DNA from: Kangiellaceae bacterium
GTDB lineage: Bacteria > Pseudomonadota > Gammaproteobacteria > Enterobacterales > Kangiellaceae
Direction: 5' to 3'
NCBI GenBank assembly: GCA_030148365.1
Contig: JASBTO010000054.1
Coordinates: 1 to 11,687 of the forward strand
DNA: 11,687 nt
The notes under the pieces are model-generated. The model worked only from the letters and a program-made list of their open reading frames with translations, was not told where the DNA came from and did not search any database. Of the stretch, positions 7,430-11,687 are shown piece after piece (position 1 is the first letter of the stretch; each line of letters begins with the position of its first letter). Position numbers and translations under genes: made by a program.

Positions 7430-9691
7430 TTACAGCGAACCGTATTTTCCGCGTAACCGTTGCCGGATGACTTCGGCAACCGTGTTGACCACGAAGGTGA
7501 AGAGAAACAACACGAAAGCCGCCAGGAAGAGCACCCGGTAGTGGCTGCTGCCGACTGCCGACTCCGGCATCTCGACCGCGATATTGGCCGACAGGGTGCG
7601 CATGCCTTCGAAGATATTCATGTCCATGATCGGCGTGTTGCCGGTGGCCATCAGCACAATCATGGTTTCGCCGACCGCTCGGCCGAGGCCAATCATCAGG
7701 GCCGAGAAGATACCGGGGCTCGCCGTCGGCAGCACGACCCGGGTCAGGGTCTGCCAGGGGCTTGCGCCCAGGGCGAGAGAGCCGTTGGTCAGGTGCCGCG
7801 GCACTGAAAAAATGGCGTCCTCGGTGATCGAGAAAATGGTCGGGATGACCGCGAAGCCCATGGCGATCCCGACCACGATGGAATTGCGCTGGTCAAAATT
7901 GAGGCCCATGGACTGGCTGACCCAGGCCGGCATGTTGCCGCCGAAGAAAGTGTTCTCGACCGGGCTGCTCAGTGACATCGCCAGCCACACAAAGGCAATA
8001 ATGACCGGGATCAGGATGGCGGCCTGCCAGCCGTCGGGGATCCGCTGCAAAAATGTTTTCGGCAATTGCGACCACAGGAAACCGAACAGAATCACCGCCA
8101 ACGGCAAAAACAGGAAAATCATGAAGGTGCCGGCCAGGTTTTCCTCAATCAGCGGCGCCAGCCACAGACCGGCCAGAAAGCCGAGGATCACCGTCGGCAG
8201 CGCTTCCATGATCTCGACCGTTGGTTTGACTGCGTTGCGCATCCGCGGCGACATAAAATAGGCGGTGAAAATGGCGCCGAAGATGGCGAGCGGAACCGCA
8301 AACAGCATCGCGTAGAAGGCCGCCTTCAGGGTGCCGAAACTGAGGGGCACCAGCGAGAACTTGGGTTCGAAATCATTGGTGGAGGCGGAGGACTGCCAGG
8401 TATAGCCCGGCTCCTCGTAACTCTCGTACCAGACCTCATTCCACAGGGAAGACCAGGAGATCTCCGGATGCTGGTTGTCGAGATACCAGAGCAGACTGTT
8501 GCCTTCGGCGCCGATCATCGACAGTGCCGAGCCTCTGGAACTCAGGGCCACGGCCCCGGGCGGGGCATCGAGTTGATGCTCAAGGAGGCTGCGCCCGGAG
8601 GTCGTATAGAAGACACCCAGTTGACCCTGCTCGCCAATCGCGATGAAGCCCTTGCGCCGCGACTCCGGCAGGATATTGCGGATGGCAGCGTTGCCGAGCT
8701 GGAAATCGCGAATGTGGGTCAACTCGAAACCGGCATCGCCTCGCACCGGGAACCATTGGGCGACACGGCCGGAGCTGTCGCCCACCAACAGGGACTGATG
8801 GCCGAGCAAAAAGCGTACTTCGCTGATTTCGGTGCCCCGGGAGACCAGGCGTTTACTTTCATTGAGCTGCCAGGTGCCTTCGGCAAAGCGGAAAGCCTGC
8901 ACGGCGCCATCGGCGCCGATGGCGTAGAGCCAGCCGGGCCCGTCACTCGCCAGCAGATAATCCGCGCGCAGGCTCACGGGCGTCTGAAATTCGCCGACGA
9001 GGCTGAGTTCCAGGCTTTCGTCCAGAAAGGATTCTTCAATGGTGAAAATCTTACTGAAAAGCTCGCCGCTGGCGGACTGGGCCACCAAGAGCGCGCCGTC
9101 ACCCCAGACCCGGGCGGTGAAGCTGACCGGTTCCTCGCCGGCGGGCATCAGTTCGATGCCCGCTTCGCCAAATGGCCAGGCGAGGCCGGGCGTGATCAGG
9201 CGTTCACCATCGGGATAACTGATGTCATATTTTTCTTCGACCAGCAGGATCCGGCCGCTGGACAGGACCACGCCGAGGAGACCCTGGTCATTGGCTTCCG
9301 TGGTGCTGACCACGGTTTCGCCCGGCGCCAGGGGCAACTGCGCCTGCTCAAGGGTCCGGCCATCATCGAGGCTGTAGAAAAGCAGGCTGCCGTCGGCCTC
9401 AAGCCGCATGCCGACCTCACCATACTCGTCAACCGACAGGTGGCTGATGGGTGCCTTCGCCCCGGCGATCGGTGAGGTATTCACCCGCTCCAGTTCGGCC
9501 GACTGGAAAATCGGTAACACCACCCACAGCAGATAGAAGAAAATCAGTACCACGGCGACAATCACGGAAACGCCGCCCACCGCAATGCCGTAGCGGGCCA
9601 CAAGGTCGCTGACCTTGCGCCGGGTATGTTGTCCGCTGTGCGTCTGCTGATCCAGCAGCGAGCGAACCCTGTCTTTGACCAGAGTGTTCAT
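7430..9691 (-). CDS. pstC: Phosphate ABC transporter permease PstC, long form with beta-propeller-like insert
   Basis: First gene of the operon; inner-membrane partner of PstA; 753 residues, against about 320 in E. coli. A cytoplasmic basic N-terminus is followed by a membrane segment (about 35-62). A predicted periplasmic region (about 65-440) contains repeated short beta-rich units such as GSLLFYSLDDGR, GRILLVEEKYD, GWLYAIGADGAVQAF, SLLVGDSSGRVAQWF, GFIAIGEQGQLGVF and NSLLWYLDN. These resemble WD40/PQQ-like propeller blades. The permease domain follows (about 448-745), with EAA-type loop EDAIFSVPRHLTNGSLALGA (624-643) and GRAVGE (670-675). Long PstC forms are known in gammaproteobacteria. 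The ATG at 9691 lies four codons after an in-frame CTA and six after an in-frame TGA, and nothing upstream can serve as start. No Shine-Dalgarno is present, and the Pho promoter sits directly against the start codon. Confidence 0.95.
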   Translation of the reverse strand: MNTLVKDRVRSLLDQQTHSGQHTRRKVSDLVARYGIAVGGVSVIVAVVLIFFYLLWVVLPIFQSAELERVNTSPIAGAKAPISHLSVDEYGEVGMRLEADGSLLFYSLDDGRTLEQAQLPLAPGETVVSTTEANDQGLLGVVLSSGRILLVEEKYDISYPDGERLITPGLAWPFGEAGIELMPAGEEPVSFTARVWGDGALLVAQSASGELFSKIFTIEESFLDESLELSLVGEFQTPVSLRADYLLASDGPGWLYAIGADGAVQAFRFAEGTWQLNESKRLVSRGTEISEVRFLLGHQSLLVGDSSGRVAQWFPVRGDAGFELTHIRDFQLGNAAIRNILPESRRKGFIAIGEQGQLGVFYTTSGRSLLEHQLDAPPGAVALSSRGSALSMIGAEGNSLLWYLDNQHPEISWSSLWNEVWYESYEEPGYTWQSSASTNDFEPKFSLVPLSFGTLKAAFYAMLFAVPLAIFGAIFTAYFMSPRMRNAVKPTVEIMEALPTVILGFLAGLWLAPLIEENLAGTFMIFLFLPLAVILFGFLWSQLPKTFLQRIPDGWQAAILIPVIIAFVWLAMSLSSPVENTFFGGNMPAWVSQSMGLNFDQRNSIVVGIAMGFAVIPTIFSITEDAIFSVPRHLTNGSLALGASPWQTLTRVVLPTASPGIFSALMIGLGRAVGETMIVLMATGNTPIMDMNIFEGMRTLSANIAVEMPESAVGSSHYRVLFLAAFVLFLFTFVVNTVAEVIRQRLRGKYGSL

Positions 9692-9699
9692 GGCTGCAC

Positions 9700-9733
9700 A
9701 TTCTAGGCGTCAATTGTGACAGTTGTGTGAAAC
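9700..9733 (-). promoter_or_regulatory. PhoB-dependent promoter of the pstCAB-phoU-phoBR operon
   Basis: On the minus strand, GTTTCAC (9733-9727) and CTGTCAC (9722-9716) start 11 bp apart with a 4-bp spacer, the classic Pho-box form. Exactly 10 bp further is TAGAAT (9705-9700) as the -10. A third unit 11 bp upstream (TGTGGCG) is a poor match. The projected transcription start falls at about 9693-9691, at or within two bases of the pstC ATG. Confidence 0.85.
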
Positions 9734-9853
9734 CTTCCGCCACATTGTCACTTTTTAATACCACGCCGCCGGTTTTCCCCGGCAGGGCTATATAAGGCAG
9801 ATTGCTCCTCTGCCCCCAACTCACTAGAATACTTCCGCCATTTGCAGCACGGG

Positions 9854-9909
9854 CTGTCATGGAGTGTTCGTGCTTCCTTCATATTACTGTCACATTTTGC
9901 GAGTACTAT
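9854..9909 (+). promoter_or_regulatory. PhoB-dependent promoter of the porin gene (four-unit Pho-box array plus -10)
   Basis: Four 7-bp units start every 11 bp: CTGTCAT (9854-9860), TGTTCGT (9865-9871, weak), CCTTCAT (9876-9882) and CTGTCAC (9887-9893). After 10 bp comes TACTAT (9904-9909) as the -10. This spacing is identical to that at pstC and pstS. The projected start near 9916 gives a leader of about 50 nt. Confidence 0.87.
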
Positions 9910-9952
9910 GGCGCCATCCTGATTTGCGGATATTTTTTGCAGACATAACCTC

Positions 9953-9958
9953 GGAGAG
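9953..9958 (+). promoter_or_regulatory. Porin ribosome binding site
   Basis: GGAGAG lies 8 nt before the ATG at 9967 but only 2 nt before the ATG at 9961. The spacing favours 9967 as the start. Confidence 0.75.
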
Positions 9959-9966
9959 ACATGAAA

Positions 9967-11163
9967 ATGAAATCCACAAATGTATTCACACTTTCGAGCC
10001 TCGCACTGGCTTGTGGCCTGGCACTCTCGTCTCCGGCCTACAGCGCGGAAGCGGAAACCGAAGTCAAAACCGGTGGCGGCGTCAAGTTCGCCAAGGAAGA
10101 TGGCTCCCTGTTTGAAGTTGGCGGCCGACTGATGCTTGACTGGGACCAGTTCGACGGCGCCCACAACTTCAGCGCTGACGGCGACAGCATTTCCGACTCC
10201 GAATTCCGCCGCGCCCGCATGTACATCAAAGGCCAGATCGCCAAGAACTGGGAAGGCAAGCTGCAGGTCAACTATGACGACGCCGATGGCGACGTGAACC
10301 TGGAAGACGCCTACGCACGCTACAAGGGTTTCAGCTTCGCTGACGTGACTATCGGTCAGATGAAAGAACCCTTCGGCCTCGAAGAGCTGACCAGTTCCAA
10401 GGACATTACCGCCATCGAGCGCACCATGGGCACCAACGCCTTCGCCCCGGGCCGCAGCCGCGGTATCACCCTGCACAAGGGCGCCGACCACTACAGCTGG
10501 GGCTTCGGTGTTTACGACTCGGAAAAGGACGACGATGACGGCGATATTGATTACGCCTACACCGGCCGCGTGACTTTCGCACCCATCAACAATGACGGCA
10601 CCGTGCTGCACTTTGGTGGCGCCTTCAGCCACCGCGAGCTGGACGGCGTTGACAACACCTACCAGATCCGTGAGCGTGCCGAAGTTCACCTGGCCGATCG
10701 CCTCGCCGTCTCCGCCGAAACCGACGCCGACGCCGTCGATGTCTACGGCCTCGAAGCGGCCTTCGCGACCGGCCCTTTCCACGTCCAGAGCGAGTACTTC
10801 ATGTCCGAAGTCGACGCCAACGCCGGTGACGAAGATGCCGACTACGACGGCTACTATGTCCAGGCCGGCTGGGTCGTGACCGGTGAAAGCCGCCCCTACA
10901 GCAAAGGTGTGTTCAAGCGCATCAAGCCCGGCGCCAACGGTGCCTGGGAAGTCTTCGGCCGCTTCTCCAACCTGAACGCCGATGACAACGGCGAAGGCAC
11001 CGAAGTCGACAACTGGACCCTCGGCGTCAACTACTACATCAACAACGCAATCCGCGTCGGTCTGAACTACATCAGCACCGAAGTGGACGGCTCCGACGTC
11101 CTGGCCCTGAACGGCGAAGAAGACGGCGATGCCCTGAGCATGCGCTTCCAGTACGTCTTCTAA
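9967..11163 (+). CDS. Phosphate-selective porin O/P family outer-membrane protein, Pho-regulated
   Basis: Predicted outer-membrane beta-barrel of 398 residues that would let phosphate or polyphosphate into the periplasm. A Sec signal peptide (MKSTNVFTL, hydrophobic core, cleavage near YSA|EA after residue 27) is followed by alternating beta-strand sequence. Segments characteristic of the OprO/OprP family are FRRARMYIKGQIAKNWEGKL (80-99), LEDAYARYKG (112-121), GQMKEPFGLEE (130-140) and GITLHKG (166-172). The C-terminus ends in FQYVF, with the terminal Phe used by the Bam machinery. An in-frame ATG two codons upstream (9961) is possible, but RBS spacing favours 9967. The protein is very acidic: by hand count the mature part has about 69 Asp/Glu against about 32 Lys/Arg, with the densest patches at 184-195 and 281-294. 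It has its own four-unit Pho promoter, diverges from pstC and ends at a terminator. Selectivity for phosphate over other anions is inferred from family and regulation. Confidence 0.9.
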   Translation: MKSTNVFTLSSLALACGLALSSPAYSAEAETEVKTGGGVKFAKEDGSLFEVGGRLMLDWDQFDGAHNFSADGDSISDSEFRRARMYIKGQIAKNWEGKLQVNYDDADGDVNLEDAYARYKGFSFADVTIGQMKEPFGLEELTSSKDITAIERTMGTNAFAPGRSRGITLHKGADHYSWGFGVYDSEKDDDDGDIDYAYTGRVTFAPINNDGTVLHFGGAFSHRELDGVDNTYQIRERAEVHLADRLAVSAETDADAVDVYGLEAAFATGPFHVQSEYFMSEVDANAGDEDADYDGYYVQAGWVVTGESRPYSKGVFKRIKPGANGAWEVFGRFSNLNADDNGEGTEVDNWTLGVNYYINNAIRVGLNYISTEVDGSDVLALNGEEDGDALSMRFQYVF

Positions 11164-11189
11164 TCAGCTTGAAATCGGTACTCAGTGTT

Positions 11190-11215
11190 AAAGGCGCCTA
11201 CGGGCGCCTTTTTTT
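11190..11215 (+). terminator. Intrinsic terminator of the porin gene
   Basis: Perfect 8-bp stem AAGGCGCC (11191-11198) / GGCGCCTT (11203-11210) with a TACG loop closed by C-G, the very stable UNCG tetraloop class. It is followed by a seven-T tract and lies 27 bp after the porin stop. Confidence 0.95.
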
Positions 11216-11259
11216 GTGGCTCACCGTCGAAAATCGGAAATGCGGCGATCGCCATACAG

Positions 11260-11339
11260 GTCATTCCCGCGCACTCGGGAATCCATGCCTAACTCCTGCA
11301 CTGGCCTGAAAGGTGGCCATTGCTTTCACCGGGAATGAC
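11260..11339. repeat. MITE-like element with 10-bp inverted ends
   Basis: GTCATTCCCG (11260-11269) is an exact inverted match to CGGGAATGAC (11330-11339), bounding 80 bp with no coding capacity. Nested inside is a second palindrome, ATTCCCG (11263-11269) / CGGGAAT (11276-11282), with a 6-nt loop. ATTCCCG/CGGGAAT hairpins of this kind are common intergenic repeats in proteobacteria. Confidence 0.6.
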
Positions 11340-11389
11340 ACCCCTGTTTTCTTCGTAGCCCGGAAGTAGCGAAGCGGATTCCGGGAATG
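11309..11389 (+). repeat. 81-bp direct repeat, copy 1
   Basis: Matches 11464-11544 at 78 of 81 positions by hand alignment. The unit joins the right end of a MITE-like element (CGGGAATGAC) to a GTAG-headed imperfect hairpin at 11355-11385. There CCCGGAA (11359-11365) pairs with TTCCGGG (11379-11385). The GTAG head and hairpin fit the plan of REP sequences mobilised by RAYT transposases; no RAYT gene is in the window. Confidence 0.88.
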
Positions 11390-11410
11390 TCGCCGCCCTC
11401 TCTCTACTCC

Positions 11411-11494
11411 GTCATTCTGCCCTCCGCCGGCACGACGAGCTGGTGCCTGTCCTGCCCCCCGTCAAAGGTGGCCATTGTTTTCACCGGGAATGAC
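11411..11494. repeat. Second MITE-like element, decayed left end
   Basis: GTCATTC (11411-11417) mirrors GAATGAC (11488-11494), which is the right end of an element like the one at 11260-11339. The left end has diverged after seven bases, and the interior differs from the first element. Confidence 0.4.
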
Positions 11495-11544
11495 GACCCT
11501 GTTTTCTTCGTAGCCCGGAAGTAGCGAAGCGGATTCCGGGAATG
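11464..11544 (+). repeat. 81-bp direct repeat, copy 2
   Basis: Second copy, 155 bp from the first, with three substitutions. It contains the same GTAG-headed hairpin at 11510-11540, where the sequence is identical to copy 1. This indicates recent duplication or gene conversion, or selection on the structure. Confidence 0.88.
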
Positions 11545-11639
11545 CCACCGGCCTTTCCGGACGCTTCCTGACATTCCGTCTTTTTGACACAGAACAGAAT
11601 CCAGCGGTCGACCGGGGTGCAACATGTCACGGCTGGATA

Positions 11640-11653
11640 CCGGCCTTCGCCGG
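11640..11653. repeat. Short GC-rich hairpin repeat
   Basis: CCGGC (11640-11644) and GCCGG (11649-11653) flank a CTTC loop. The right flank, CGCCGGCATGACGAG (11648-11662), repeats 11425-11439 with one mismatch, so both are fragments of the same intergenic repeat family. Confidence 0.55.
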
Positions 11654-11687
11654 CATGACGAGAATAAACACCCACTACTAACAAGCC

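Larger units (their letters stand above)
11216..11687. other. Gene-free repeat-rich region
   Basis: No convincing coding sequence. Short minus-strand open frames here translate to RHAGEGRYPA-like strings, a common artefact of intergenic ATTCCCG/GCCGGCATGAC hairpin repeats. The space is filled by the repeats listed separately, and no promoter or RNA gene was recognised. Confidence 0.75.

Noticed and set aside
8066..9475. Plus-strand open frame of 469 codons opposite pstC
   Set aside because: It mirrors the pstC propeller region, has low-complexity Gly/Gln/Asp composition and no promoter or ribosome site.
9785..9796. TATATAA-like stretch in the divergent region as an extra promoter
   Set aside because: No -35 or Pho unit at suitable spacing was found; the porin promoter at 9854-9909 explains expression better.
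9748..10782. Minus-strand open frame of 344 codons overlapping the porin and the divergent region
   Set aside because: It is an antisense shadow of the porin (Val/Ala/Gly-rich translation) and crosses the mapped Pho promoter array.
11260..11544. Possible CRISPR array
   Set aside because: Only two long copies at 155-bp spacing, internally palindromic, with no regular 25-40 bp repeats or equal spacers and no cas genes.
11404..11684. Two short minus-strand open frames near the right end
   Set aside because: Their translations (SRHAGEGRYPA and similar) are typical of spurious frames through intergenic hairpin repeats.

Overview
The window reads as one phosphate-starvation (Pho) locus from a gammaproteobacterium, probably marine or halotolerant. 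The evidence for this is moderate-to-high coding GC, the large gammaproteobacterial forms of PstC and PstA, a strongly acidic outer-membrane porin of the phosphate-selective O/P family, and intergenic hairpin repeats of the GTAG/REP and ATTCCCG types. Genus cannot be fixed from the sequence alone.

Layout. On the minus strand, read right to left, lie pstC (9691-7430), pstA (7408-5795), pstB (5779-4949), phoU (4902-4168), phoB (4166-3471), phoR (3421-2120) and pstS (2011-1022). A strong intrinsic terminator (1001-974) follows pstS. Beyond it is an unrelated minus-strand gene for a PLP enzyme of the ACC deaminase / D-cysteine desulfhydrase family (921-1). To the right, a 269-bp divergent intergenic region separates pstC from a plus-strand porin gene (9967-11163). 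The porin gene ends in an intrinsic terminator with a UACG tetraloop. The last ~470 bp hold no convincing gene and are made of repeats.

How it works together. The porin would bring phosphate across the outer membrane. PstS binds it in the periplasm, PstC/PstA form the inner-membrane channel, and PstB hydrolyses ATP. PhoU links transporter status to the PhoR kinase, which phosphorylates PhoB. The regulator and transporter genes are fused into one cluster, but pstS sits last, behind phoR, instead of first.

Most notable finding. Three PhoB-type promoters can be read directly, in front of pstC, pstS and the porin. All three have the same geometry: 7-bp CTGTCAC-like units repeating every 11 bp, then exactly 10 bp, then a -10 hexamer (TAGAAT, CATAAT, TACTAT). 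The pstS and porin promoters extend to four 11-bp units in phase. The pstC promoter lies so close to its ATG that the transcript is predicted to be leaderless or nearly so. Other points of interest are the beta-propeller-like insert in PstC, the coiled-coil insert in PstA, the acidity of the porin, and two copies of a composite repeat 155 bp apart.
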